Origin: Macrocystis pyrifera
Taxonomy: Eukaryota > Sar > Phaeophyceae > Laminariales > Laminariaceae
Direction of reading: 5' to 3'
DNA length: 64,000 nt
Assembly (NCBI GenBank): GCA_031763025.1
Contig: JASSKH010000010.1
Coordinates: forward strand, 12,851,427-12,915,426
Shown here in pieces: positions 13,838 to 26,099 of this stretch. The stretch's first letter is position 1; each line of letters opens with the position of its first letter. The notes beneath the pieces are model-generated. The model had not been told where the DNA came from. It made no database searches and worked only from the letters and a program-made list of their open reading frames with translations. A program made the translations under genes and the position numbers.

Positions 13838-14875
13838 ATGGGGCGCGGAGGAAGACAGAGCGGCATGACCATGCTCGCAGCAGCGGCAGCGCTCTCGCTG
13901 GCCACCCGCCAGGCCGTGACAGCTACCCCAGAGTGCGGCGCCATGGACCTAGTCACCTACAACGTGTCGGACTACATCCGCTGGAGCGGAACGAGCGATC
14001 GACTGTGAGTTCCACTGCTGACGCAAATTGTTTGGTGTTCACTTCAATTCAAACATGTGGTCTTCGTAGGACAGCAGCAGCAGCAGCAACAACAACAACA
14101 ACAGCTACGATCTGGGGCGTTGCCGTCATTCAGCAATCAGCCAGCTGTACAGCCATAACTAACTAACTGCTGTACAGCAGTCAGAGTCGGGTGCTGCCGT
14201 ACAGCAGTACAGCTGGAAGTTTGTTATTAACAGCAATGGCTCTCAAATCAGTGTTCGGTGGTCGTGTATCTTGTTGCATCCGAGTTTTTTACGTCGTTAT
14301 ATCTTGATTTTCTACTCGAAAAGTGTCACACGACCCCTCTTAAATTAAACACTCAAGCCATCAGGCAGATATCAACAACAACAAACCACAGCAACAGCAG
14401 CAAAAGCAACAGCAGCAACGACAGCATGCATCAGCAGCATCTTGTTCCATCTCATTCATCGAATGATTTTCGTCTCAACCAAAGTGCCTTTGTGCAAGCA
14501 AGCAAGCAAACACGACCCTGCAGCCATTCATCCATTGATCTGCTGTCGTACCATACGGTACGCAGACCAACAGCACTGTAAACTAAGTAAAACCAGAGAC
14601 CCCAAAACAGCTTTTAACAACAGGTCTCTATTTCTACCAGTACACCTGTTGCTGTCATAAGTTTCCACACAAAGATTGTTATATCCACTGCTGTACCCAT
14701 GTTTACCTATCCCACTCAACCAAATATTTCGGAGACAGCATTTTCACCCGGTAACAGACAGCAACTTCGCCTTGACATGCCTTGACTGACACCACCACAC
14801 TATACTACTGGTAGGTTCGGCCCTACACATGTGATGTCTCCTGACATCTGCACCTAAACCAACTGAACTGGAATC

Positions 14876-14906
<31 letters not shown>

Positions 14907-17327
14907 AATCGCTTCTTCTCATACCACCCACCATCCATATCGACCAAATCAGGTACTTGCAAAATGGAGCCTGCGTTACGCTTGGGGACATCTACGAGGC
15001 AAGAGCCCACCGACCAGGCCCCGTCTACCCCTTCGATGAGGAGACGCAAACAATCGCTCCCAACGTCACGGGGTCTTGGTATCTTGCGTCCAGCCTTTAC
15101 GTCACGCAGGGGAGCACGCTCTTGGTCCAGGGGACGGATTTCGGGGGCGACTGCGACCACCTTCTGATGGAAAGCAGCCCGGACAAGTTCATCAACCTGC
15201 GGGCTCACGGCGGCGACATCTGGATCGAGGGGACGCACGTGGAGTCCTGGGATCTTGGGGCTGGGCACGTGGACGAGGACGACGGAGATGGCCGAAGGTG
15301 AGTGCGTATGCATGCATGCGTGTGGTGCGACTCGTATTTTGTGCATGCGGTGCGTGCGTGTGGTGCGACTTTCATACATCCTTCTCGGTAAAATTCATGC
15401 TTTTTTTTGTCCCACATTTTTTGTTTTGTACAGATAGATAATAGATCATCGGCATAATATGTCGTATGTCGGGATAGAATCTCAACCCTTCTCATTTTTC
15501 GTCGCAATCGATCGTCGCCGCCGCTACTGTGGCAACGCAGCTACATCAGTGCACTGAGCGAGGTGATCACGAACCCGGCGGAGACGTGCGATGGTACTGC
15601 AAAGAACGACATGGGCGAGGCCAGACTCGACATCCTCGACTCGGAGATCAACCGTGAGTAGTATTTTTTGTCATCTAGTAGTCATCATCCACGAGTCACT
15701 GGTCTGCTCTCATCTAATGTTTTCTTCCCTTGTACGTACGGTAGGTAGGTAGTTAGTTACCTTGAATTGAACTGAAAGTAGTGCGCTCGCTCTCTCATCT
15801 CAATTTTTTTTGTTTTGTCTTTTTTGTTATAGGAGTTACTGCATAATTTTTTGTTGGATGGGGCATACGTAAACGGCTATCGTCGCTATCGGGGGGGGGG
15901 GGGGGGGGGGGGCAGGCAGCAGGGATAACCTTTGTGTGAAAATGAGACACTTGGCAAGATAATAAATATGGCAAAAGGAGCACGAAGCTGGTGTGGCAAC
16001 AAACAGTACAAACATGATTTTGTACATGCAGTATCTAAATGGCATCCGTGTAAGGATGACGGGCGTCTCTAGCTAGCACCCAGTAGTTACACAAACAAAT
16101 CCGATCCGATGTGCCCTATTTTCTTACTTTTCTTTGGCTTATCTGTTTACTCTCGCATTGTCTCCCCACTGGCAATTCGATCAACTTCAGACCTGGGGTG
16201 GTACGACTCCGAGAGCTACGGGATCGCCTACAAGGTGCGCGGGTTCTGCAAAGACTTGTCCAACCCGGAGATGTTCGACGACGTCAGCGTGAGGGGAGAC
16301 ATCTTGAGATCACACATCCACCACCTGTACTTCGGTCACTACTCCTACGGGCACCAGGGAGGCAACTTCAGCTTCAACGAGGTGCGTGGGTAGCAGTAGC
16401 GTGCGCCAACTTTTCCTTGGTTCTTGCATACCTGGTACATAATAAAATGTCAAGAAAGTTGTTTTATCCTTTTTTCCAGAGCAAATCAAATGTGATACAT
16501 TCAATCGTCCCCGTCCACGTCAGTTTTGGGTACTATCTGTTCCACCCAGTCTTTTCTGCACGTGAATTATGCCAGATCATCCGTGCAACGCACTACATAT
16601 ATGTCTAAGTTGTAACCAATTTCAGTCAAGTTGTAGGCCACCTTGACTTTTGTCCTCTCACAATTTTTCTGTGGCTGTCGATATATTGCCAGATTTTTTG
16701 TGACGGGGATGTTTTGGTTGTGTGTGTGTGTTTTTTTTGTCACATGGTAATAACGTCTGCATCCATCAGAATATTTTCCGTTTCGTGACTTTTCTTTGTA
16801 TATGTTTGTTGTGTGCTGTGCTGTGCTGTGCTGTGTTGTGCTGTGCTATGCTACGCTCTTGTGTATTTGAACATGTGTTTCGAACATCGCAGGTGCACGA
16901 CAACATCGGCTACGGGTTCGACCCGCATGACGACAGCGACCACCTGACCATCCACAACAACCACGTGTACAACAACGGCTGGCACGGAATCAGTGAGTCG
17001 GTCGTCCACGCATCCATCCAATCCAATCCAATTCAAGTAGCCGGGACCGCAAACGCAAGACGCATAAATGTAGGGCAAGGCAATATCATGCATGCGGCGT
17101 GGGATAAATAGGTTGAGCAGCGATAGCTTAGGCCAGGGATGGCGCAGGCGGGTAATTTTTAACTGCATGCCACCACCGCGTGAAGGGAAATATACGGTGT
17201 AGGCGTGATGAACGTTGTTTTGCTTGATATGGTTGCACCGACTGACGTGACAACCTGATTTGGCATCTATTATTCACGCACGCTGTAGTTGCGTTCCCCA
17301 ACCAATCCGCGCCTCCGCCGTGCCACC

Positions 17328-17362
<35 letters not shown>

Positions 17363-18915
17363 TCTTGACACATCCTCCCTCCCTCCCTCCCCTCCTCCTC
17401 CCTTCCTCCCTACCGTCGCCAAAATCTGCCACGCACAAATCTTTCCCTCGTTTCTTGCTCGATCATTTTATTTTTTTTTTAATTTTCATTAGTCGCCTCG
17501 AAGAGGTGTGACCACGTGAGCATCCGGAACAACTTGGTGCACGGCAACGGCAAGAACGGCATCATGCTCCACCGCAGCTCTGACTACGCCACGGTGAACA
17601 ACAACACCGCCTATGGTAACCTGGATGCCGGCCTCGCTCTGTACGAGAGCTCGAACTGCGACGTCTCGGACAACAAGTTCTACTACAACAAATGTGAGAC
17701 GGATCCATCCATCCATCCACGTATCTGGTATTTTTTGCTTGGTTGCTCCCAGTGAGGGGGGGGGGGGGGGGGGGTATACCCCGAATGTAACTCGGACCCC
17801 CAACTCCTATAAACCACAGTAGTTGTTGGCTTGCTTTTTTGGGTCTGGACATTGAAGTTGGTCTGGTCGGTCGGTTGGTTCCGTGTATTTTCGCTGCTTG
17901 TTGTCAACAACAAAAAAATGGCCTGTTCTCTCTTGTTCTTGTCTTCATGAATTCCTTGTCTTTCCGTGAAACTTCCCTCCCCCCCTTTCCCACTACCACC
18001 ACTCTCCCCATGATTTTTTTGTCCCCCAACAACAAAAAGAACTGTCTTGCACGAATATGAGGGATACTACTGATTTACAGAAGGATATTTGGTTTGTGTA
18101 GGAACGGTATCTACGCTATGTTATTGTCGGAAGGCAAGCATAATAATAATGTGTTGCCTTCCGTTGTATTAAGTAGCTCTCTATTCCCCTTCCCCTTCCT
18201 TTTTTGTCCCCCAATAACAACAAAAAATGTCTTGGCACGTACAATGCATTGCCGTCCATTTTATTAAATAGCTCTCGCTTCCCCTTTCTTGCTGCTCCCC
18301 CCCCCCCCCCTCCCCCCCCCGCACTGCTGCTGTGTTCGTTCCGGTGGTGTCTTCTTTTTTCTTCCCAGATGGCGTCCGGTTCTCGATGGGCTCCTCCAAC
18401 AACGAGGTGCACAGCAACAAGATTCTCATCAACGGCGTGCACGAGAAGTACGCCATCTTCATGTACCGCGGCTCCGACATCCCCGGCGTGCGCGGCTCCG
18501 ACGGCCGCCCGCGGTACAACCGGATCTACAACAACACCCTCATGAGCGACGACGAAACCGTCAAGATGATCGAGTCCGACGACAACGTCATTGAGGTAAC
18601 ATTTTACCATTTAATAATAGTGTTCTCAGTATAAATAGGCAAAAAACATGGGGCAGTAAGTAAAGTATAAGGAAAAAAACACGGGGGCGGCATTAAGTAA
18701 CGTATAAGCTAAAAACACGGGGGCGGGCAGGGCAGTAAGTAAAGTATAAGCAAACACGGGGCGGCAGTAAGTAAATTACGGGCGGCAATAGGCTACTAGA
18801 ACGGGGTCAGATCTATCTATCTTGTGGAATATTCGTAGGAGCAAAGATGAAGGTCGTTCATTCGTATTCATGCCAACCGTTGCCGCGGCCGTCGCCCGAG
18901 CAGGGTGAAGCCCCC

Positions 18916-18998
<83 letters not shown>

Positions 18999-19485
18999 GC
19001 CTTCGGCTCCAAATCATGAGTTGGGGTTTTTTTTTTTTTTTCCTCAAAAATAATGGGAGTTTAATCTATTCATAGTTCCGTTTCGATTTGTTTTGATGGA
19101 TCACTGCCGTATCGGTTGATCCCTGTAGCCACGTTGTTGTTTCGTCTCCTTTCGTCTTCTCTAGTCAATCAAACCACACTCATTTTGCCTCCCTCTCGTC
19201 CCCCTGGCCCTTCCCTTTTTTCCTTCCCTTTTTTTTGGCCTTGCCTTTTCGTGTTGCCTTGCACCTGTGGCACAGGGTAACATCATGTCCGGGAGGGTAT
19301 CGCGCTTCCGAGACTCGGTCAACAACTTGTGGAAGGGCAACATGGTCCCGGGCGTGTACGACTACAAGATGCAGTCCAGCTCGTGCTTCGATCCGAAGAG
19401 CGACATGGCCGCGCCGGAAGAGTTCTACGACGAGGACTTCTCCTACAAATTCGAGTATGGGGACGGGTTCTTTTGCGGCGTATAG
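13838..19485 (+). CDS. Mannuronan C5-epimerase (alginate epimerase), secreted
   Basis: Converts mannuronate to guluronate within the alginate polymer, setting cell-wall gel stiffness. Eight exons: 13838-14004, 14953-15297, 15541-15653, 16191-16381, 16893-16992, 17493-17693, 18369-18595 and 19276-19485. All have GT-AG borders and matching phases (2,2,1,0,1,1,0), giving 517 residues. The start ATG follows ACTACC and opens a signal peptide: an RGGR-type n-region, an Ala/Leu core and a likely cut after AVTA. The rest reads as a right-handed parallel beta-helix of repeated Asn-rich turns such as NNHVYNNGWHGI and RNNLVHGNGKNGIML. The epimerase catalytic motif DPHD is intact at about residues 282-285 (YGFDPHDDSDH). 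Length and motif are normal for a single-domain brown-algal enzyme, and no frame is broken. Introns hold homopolymers, tandem repeats and a MITE, but the exons are clean. The identification is firm; the true substrate pattern (block or single residue) cannot be read from sequence. Confidence 0.93.
14728..14847. mobile_element. Inverted-repeat element B in epimerase intron 1
   Basis: GGAGACAGCATTTTCACCCG at the left and ATGTCTCCTGACA at the right. The segment GCCTTGACATGCCTTGACTG is the reverse complement of part of the element at 44218-44371. A small non-coding MITE-like family. Confidence 0.6.
15891..15912. repeat. G run in epimerase intron 3
   Basis: A 22-bp G homopolymer in the intron between 15653 and 16191. 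Confidence 0.85.
17329..17361. repeat. C run in epimerase intron 5
   Basis: About 33 C followed by a pyrimidine-rich tract. It lies upstream of the exon-6 acceptor (17492). Confidence 0.85.
18644..18782. repeat. Tandem repeat in epimerase intron 7
   Basis: About four ~40-bp units built on ACACGGGGGCGGCAGTAAGT, then AAAGTATAAGC. Non-coding. Confidence 0.75.
18917..18996. repeat. 80-bp C homopolymer in epimerase intron 7
   Basis: Unbroken C run. No retroelement terminal motif precedes it (the flank is GTGAAGCCCCCT). Confidence 0.95.
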
Positions 19486-19788
19486 TTTTTTTTTTTTTTA
19501 AATGTTTTTTATTGTTTTTTTGTCTTCCATCATAGTAAGTAAAAAAAAAAAAAAACGCTGGGGCGTTTCTACTCGTTTCTTCCGTGTGCATGGAAAAAAG
19601 CCTTCTGCGGCGTGCAATGGATGGATGGATGGATGGATGGATGGATGGATGGATGGATGGATGGAGGCACCACCCAAATAGAAGAGTGATACCTGGTACG
19701 AGCCACAACTATCTAGCACTTTTAATAGCTACCAGATACGACACTAGCAATAGCTACAGCAGTAGCACAGCTGAGCAAGTACTGTCAA

Positions 19789-19839
<51 letters not shown>

Positions 19840-19896
19840 GGTTGTGGCCAATCACCGAGGGGTAGGAGGAGGCGAGGCCGGAGGCGGGAGTAGGAG

Positions 19897-19928
<32 letters not shown>

Positions 19929-22275
19929 AGGCGAAAGAGAGAGTGGGCGAAAGGTGCGAAGAGTGAGGGAGAGCGCACGAGACGGCTCGCTGGTTTTTAA
20001 GATGAGCACGTGTTTCCTAGCTCTTGGGGCTAACCGTGCATAGCAACATCATACATCAGATCAGCATAGAATACGTACTAGGAAGTAGAGTAGCAAAAGA
20101 AGAGAGAAGGAACACCTGTAGCCTTGGTTCTGGTAATGGTGAGCTCATCTTGGTTGGTTTCTCCAGGCTTTTTTCTTCTTTTGTTTCTACTTTTTTTCGT
20201 ATATCTCGTGGTGGTGGCGGTGGTAGTTCTTCTATTTCCCCCCCGGGTTGATCAAGCCCCAATAACCGCGCCCCATGTTTGTTTTCATGGTGGTATTTTT
20301 TCTTTTTACCCTTTGTTTTCCGTGGTGTGTTGTTTTTTTTTTTTCCTGGCTGACCGCACCGGCGCCGTGATCTTTGTTTCTGACTCGGGGCAGCGTCGGT
20401 ATAGAGCTTGCAAGCAAAAAAAAAAAATGCGAGAGCTACCGACTGTATCCGATTAGTGACATTCTGCATTGGTTTTCTTCGTAGATTCTGGTTTGTTTTT
20501 AGGACAGGCAGACGTTAAAAAAAATGAGTGTATATTTTTGTGTGTTGTGGCCTGGGGAGGGAAGCAAGACATCTATCTATCTATCTACCGTGTCTTGAAT
20601 ATTGGTACGCGATGTTTCTTTCTGCATATTTTTAAGCAAGAAACCCAGAACCCCCCCCCCCCCCCCCCCCCCCACTCAACGTTTGCAGCAGAGCTTGATT
20701 TGTTTCTAAGGACGGCTTCGGTGTAAACGGGGGAAATATTGATTTTTCAAGGCGGTCCTCTTGAGTGACCGCTGTCCCCCATCCCCCTGTTGTCATGGCT
20801 TCTTTTGGAAACTAAAACAAACACCGCGTTCCCAAGAACTGATCGGTTGGTTGCATCGATAGATGATTTCATTGGTTAGATTTGATTGGTGGGACATCTT
20901 CGTCGGTCGTGGTCGGCGGGCAGGGTCGGGTCGGTCGTTAAAAAGTACAAAAGGTTAGTTGGTTGGTGGTAGTAGTTAGTGGACGTTGTAGTTGGTTGCA
21001 ACATATGTATGCAGACGATTTATAGCCAGCCAGCTTGGTTCGAAAACTAGCAGCAAGCAGCAAGAAGCCTTTGGCAGGGCAGGCCTGAGAACCTACCTCA
21101 CTAGGGGGCACTCGGGCCCAGATGTGACTTATGTAAGTTTTTTTTTTTTGGTTCTCGGTTCCTATTTTTTTTTTCCTTTTTTCCTTTTTTTTTTCCTTTT
21201 TTTTTTTCCTTTTTTGTTCCTTTAAGTTTTGGCGGCTATCTTTTGTGCCTTCGTGTGTGTGGCAACATGCGCATGGTATGCACACACACGTATAGCGCAA
21301 CCTGTTGTGTACGACGTGTGGTCGTGCACAGAGGGGAGTGTTTGGCATGCGGTGAGAAAGATTATTATAAAGGAATTTCATTTGAGTTTTACGGCCCAAT
21401 TAAGGTTTTTACACAATTTATAGAGGCGTGTGGGAGTGGTGGGATCGGGATGCGAACGGGGTGAGACGTGGGAAGTGGGCGAGTATTGAGACGTGGGATG
21501 AGAGTTGATAATAACGAAACTTTCCGCATGCGATTTTTGCAGCGTAAAACACAAAATTGACTAAAAAAATGATGGGCACACACACGCTGCCGGCTTCGAA
21601 AAAACAAACTTGCTTTTTGCTTTTTTTTTCCGCGTGCTACCTACCGGCCGGCACACACGGCCGCCTTCGAAAAAGCGAACACTTTTTGCTTGCTTTCTTC
21701 CGTGTGCTAGCTATACCGGCACATTTTCCCTATTTTCCGTCGTCGATCATGGTTATCGGCAGCCAATCAACGCTCGCCGGCCTTCCCATCCATGCCGCAT
21801 GGCGGCCACGTGGCATGCATGCAGGCAGCATACATACCCGTATCATTGTGCTATGGGGATTACGATTCACACGCCGCACCACTCCTCGCCCGTCATCTAC
21901 CATCGTTGTCCTCACCATAATCATCGGCCGTAGTCGTCGATGAACATATAATATAGATCGTCCGCCATGATGAATCATTGACGAATCAGTCACCAGCCAT
22001 CGTCTGCCATCAATGTTACCGATAATCAATCATCGACGAATCAATCGTGACTACCGCATGTCGCTCAATTCACCAGCCAGCCATCGTCAGTTATCAGTCA
22101 GTGTGATCGTCGATCATCAAATCATGACGTCAAACTGCATCATTCATTACAAAGCGATCGATCAATCAGTCAAGTCAACCAGCCACGCATCATCAACAAA
22201 TGCAACGACTGCCGCACGCACACGACCGCACTGCTTCTGCACTCACGATGCACTCTCACTGCGCGCGCTAACTAC
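19486..22275. other. No gene; simple repeats
   Basis: Downstream flank of the epimerase gene. It holds a GGAT tetranucleotide array (19618-19664), G runs at 19789-19837 and about 19899-19929, a C run near 20650, TTTTTCC-type T-rich tracts near 21140-21220 and repeated ATCATCGAC-like phrases near 21740-22100. No coding region is supported. Confidence 0.45.
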
Positions 22276-22386
22276 TATTACGGGGGTCCATAGTAAAAAG
22301 GACCTACGGCACGCACAAAAAAACTATATATTTTTTGTATTTTTACCATCAATATTTGGTCCTATTTACTATGTTCCCCCGTGATA
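22276..22386. mobile_element. MITE-1 copy
   Basis: TATTACGGGGGTCCATAGT at the left and CTATGTTCCCCCGTGATA at the right, with the usual interior. Confidence 0.88.
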
Positions 22387-22597
22387 CTGCTTCCTCCACC
22401 ATCATCAAAAAAACAATCATCCATCAATGGTCAATCGTGCCGCCTCAACCTTACATATGTTACCATGGTGCTCGCTTTTCTTGCGCATATTTTGCTGAAC
22501 ACTGGATGACGTTTGTTGTCGTATGGGCACTCTTCTGTTGCATGCCCCTACATCACACTATAACACCGTTGTTGTATCATCCTTGCGTACGAAACCC

Positions 22598-22599
<2 letters not shown>

Positions 22600-22657
<58 letters not shown>
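22600..22657. repeat. T homopolymer (~58 bp)
   Basis: Long T run followed by GTCAAGGGGCTCC. Read on the minus strand this is a poly(A). No element body ending here was recognised. Confidence 0.9.
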
Positions 22658-22658
<1 letters not shown>

Positions 22659-23399
22659 TCAAGGGGCTCCACAGGTGGCCGGGCCACCCCCGCCCGCCCC
22701 CTCCTGGCACAACATGAGCGAACAACATATTCTCGTGGAGACAGGCAGTGAACAACGTAAAAAAAAAAAAAATAGGTGGGGGCGGACTAAACCTGCTCAA
22801 TTCGGTACGCCTAACAAGGGTAAAGTACTATGCCGTACATTGTGTACAATCTTCCCACGCGGGAGGCTTTCTACGACAGTGGTTCACCCCAAATTTTCTG
22901 CGGCTCCTGCCTTGAGGAGCTCCACACCTCACGCGAAAACCGTTCTCAGCAAAATGCGAATTTGCATCCCGATGAATAATCCCATGGCCCAAATATACAA
23001 ATACGTCATTTTTCGAAACAAACAAGATCGGCATTCCGGCGATTTTGGGCTATGGAGCCCCGTCATTCAGAAAACATCTAAGCGGAAAAAATGTGATACT
23101 TCTATCATCGTAGAACGGGTCGAGGGCTTTTTTTACACCCACCGCATTGTTCGTGCAAGGGGTGACGCTATTGAGTGGCGAGATTTTGTCTCGACCAACC
23201 ACAGGCCCTCCCTCAAAAATATCAATCATGGCAAGAAATCAGTCCCCCCCCATATTACCTTCTGGTAGTAGAGCTGGTTCGGTCGGGGCCACAGACGTCC
23301 CTCCTCTCTGTCCCAGGGACACACTCCCCTCGCCCGCTCCGAGAGCCGCCAAGCTCTACTGTCCTGTCGCGGTCGTACGATGCACGAGCATCATCACAC

Positions 23400-23437
<38 letters not shown>

Positions 23438-24296
23438 GCTGGGTGTCTTTCTGTATCATACAGTAGGCGGGGGCGACATGCTGGTACGAAGCGAGTCAGG
23501 TGATATTTAATCAAAACCGCTTTGCAGCCAAATTATGGCGTTCGGTCCACACGGCACCCGCGAAGGTGAAGCTTGGCGCAAACCGCTCGTCTCCGTGTCA
23601 GCTACCCCTGCTCGTGGCCACAATGTCGAAGCTGACGTCCCGCCGATTCTTGGAACAAAAAAAAAATGTGGGTCGTGCCTGCTCGTTACGGCGAACTGAG
23701 CCGGCTCATTAAAAATATCGAAGGCTTATGAAAAAAGCTCGGCGGCGCGTTTCAATGTTGTATGGCTTTATAACGAAGGATTTCCTTTCACATTTGTTTT
23801 AGTCGCGCTGCGGAACCAGAGAGTTCCATCCACTCCGCTCTTGGGAAACATATGCTTCCGCTCATACCAATTGTAGACACAAAGAGGGCTCGTCGCACGA
23901 GCGACTTCCCGTACTTTGATCGCGTGTTTTCGTCAACTGGTTGAGACCAAACAAAGCGAAACCAAAAAAAAATGTTCAAGAGATATCTCAGGCGGTGACA
24001 CGGGGGAATTACAAGCACAGCCGACACGTAAGACCAAGGGGCGGCGGGGTCCACGAGACCTGCCCCGTCGCCTTAAAAAAGCTTCAACGCCTCGAAAAGC
24101 GTGAAAGCCTCCCAAACCAAAAACAAAAATACCCTCCCCCCCAGAAAAACAAGGGATTAAAATTCCGACGACGAGGACGAGCGCAGAAACAAAAAAGTAT
24201 CACAGAACGTCCGTCACCGCCAGCGATACGGCGTGCAGAAAGGCGAAGGCAAGCAGAGATGCACCCCCCCCCTCCTACACCGCGGATTCAATTCAT
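22658..24296. other. Unassigned; possible decayed coding DNA
   Basis: Frames on both strands contain stretches of protein-like composition broken by stops and shifts, for example near 22830-23030 (-) and 23780-23940 (+). A CTG array lies at 23401-23437. I cannot name a family. It may be old transposon sequence. Confidence 0.3.
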
Positions 24297-24533
24297 TAGA
24301 CGCTGTCATCCGTATGCGAAAAACTCGGCCTTCACCAGCGGTGCTTCGTAGGATGCACCTCACCCTTAATGCGACACACCCAACACCTCACGTTTTGCTT
24401 CGCGCACGGTATAAGCAATGGCTTCCTGGTCGGTCAAAACCCGGCGTGCTCCGTCCCGGCGTTGTAGGGGTGTGAGGGTTTATGATAATAAGACTACGGC
24501 CATGTATGGTATCGAGTACACCCCCCCCACCCC
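24297..24533 (+). mobile_element. SINE-like element, 3' half
   Basis: Begins near TTAGACGCTGTCATCCGTAT and continues through GGATGCACCTCACCCTTAAT and GTGCTCCGTCCCGGCGTTGT. It ends TATCGAGTACA plus C8. This matches the right half of the full copies at 28824 and 48852. Confidence 0.85.
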
Positions 24534-24875
24534 CTTCAGGTCTATAGACGAATGTGACATGGAGGAGTTTGGTACGCTAGATAGCGGCGACAAAACGATC
24601 GATATCCTAGGAGAAGATAGATTGTGGCTACAGACGTCGAAACAGGAAGGGGATAAGAATAGCAAAACGTTTCTATGTTATTTACGGGAGACCATAGTTA
24701 ATAGGACCTATGGTATAGATAAAAAACTATATATTTACCTATTTTTACTAACAATATTTGGTCCTATTTACTATGGTCCCCCGTATATCGAGTAGTACAT
24801 GGAGACAATGTATTGAGCACTCACATACATGTTGAAGGTGTCTCCATTAGGAGGAAGGAGTAGGGATGCACTGCG
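24534..24875 (+). mobile_element. LINE 3' fragment carrying a MITE
   Basis: Starts at ATAGACGAATGTGACATGGA and continues GATAGCGGCGACAAAACGAT, matching the C-terminal coding part of the LINE copies at 34140 and 54700. A MITE-1 interrupts it (24680-24787). The family's 3' tail is lost. Confidence 0.8.
24680..24787. mobile_element. MITE-1 copy inside LINE fragment
   Basis: TTTACGGGAGACCATAGT at the left and ACTATGGTCCCCCGTATA at the right. Confidence 0.85.
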
Positions 24876-26099
24876 TGCTGCGATATGAGTGAACTACTCG
24901 TGGACTATAGATATCGATAGTGTACGAGTTCTTTTTGTGGTCTCAGGACAACGAGATTAATCCAAAGAAAGGATTACATTCCGACGGATATTCCGTTAGA
25001 CGAGAGTGATGTTCTCTTTAGGCAGGAATGTTCCTTGACCAAGATAGAAAAATAAGACGATAAGTTATTATATTACCAGGAGAACGATCGGTACGAGGAA
25101 AGTTCTAAAGGAGTACATCAGAAGAAAGGGGAACTTAGGAGAGTCTGTGGTCGCGGGGGCGTGGGACGACTATATATCTGGGTGTCGAGTGCCCCCTCTC
25201 TCCCGCTCCTCTCACTTCTCTACCAGAGCACCTCCTTGGCTCTCGCCATCATCAATACAGAATATCTTAGCCAGAAGAAGCGAAGCACTGCCTTCCAGCT
25301 GCCCGATACACCTGTGTCCCTTCTCCTTACACCTCGTCCATCACTTCGCATCTGACGCCGTCGCATTCAGCGAATTTTCTGGCCAAGCTTGGGACTGCAG
25401 CGATTTTCTTCTAGAACTACTCGTGGTCATGTGAGCCATCCCTACCCTCGGGAGGCATCTGAGTACGTAAAATGAAGTCAACTTTTTTTATTATTTTTTG
25501 TCCCTGCTTGAAGTTTCTTTCTTGTTGAAGTTCTTTCGTTTTCCTTGCTCTCTTCTTTATTTTTTTCTTCTCTCACCCTGCCTTCCCCGAGTACGTTGGT
25601 ATTACAGCAGTGTAGAACGCGGCAAGCTGCCTGCCGATAGTGTCGCGTACGCAGACGCTTCTCCCCTCTTTTGGTACAGGTGAGTAGACGCGTCTCCCTC
25701 CTTGATCAGGCACCGTAAAATCACACGTACAAACAAGTACGTACACCCTCTGCTGTCGCTTCTCAGTGGGTGCACAAACACAAAGATGGTGCCAGCACGA
25801 TCGAGGTTTTGTTTTTCCACTCCCTACCCCGTTTCTGCTGTGGCTTGTGCATGATGAGGAGATCGATGATTTCTACGGTACGTGATCCCAAGCGTGATAG
25901 AATGCATCTGGAGATCCCAACGACCTCGTGCTCATTACTCTCATCACACCAAACCAAGGAGCGTTTTCCTACGAACCCCTCCGCCTCGATATGCCCGTAT
26001 ACCTTTCCGAAACGGGAAACGCACGCAGCAAGTAGGTGGAACTGCTCACTGGTCACATTCCTTCCCCCCCCCCCCCCAGACATTTTCGTCTACTTCTTT
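24876..26099. other. No gene recognised
   Basis: Unique-looking sequence. A minus-strand open frame at 25763-26083 continues past the gag relic and might be its extension, but it has no recognisable motif. Confidence 0.35.

Noticed and set aside
22335-22751. 138-residue frame with a long poly-Phe stretch
   Set aside because: Created by the T homopolymer at 22600-22657.
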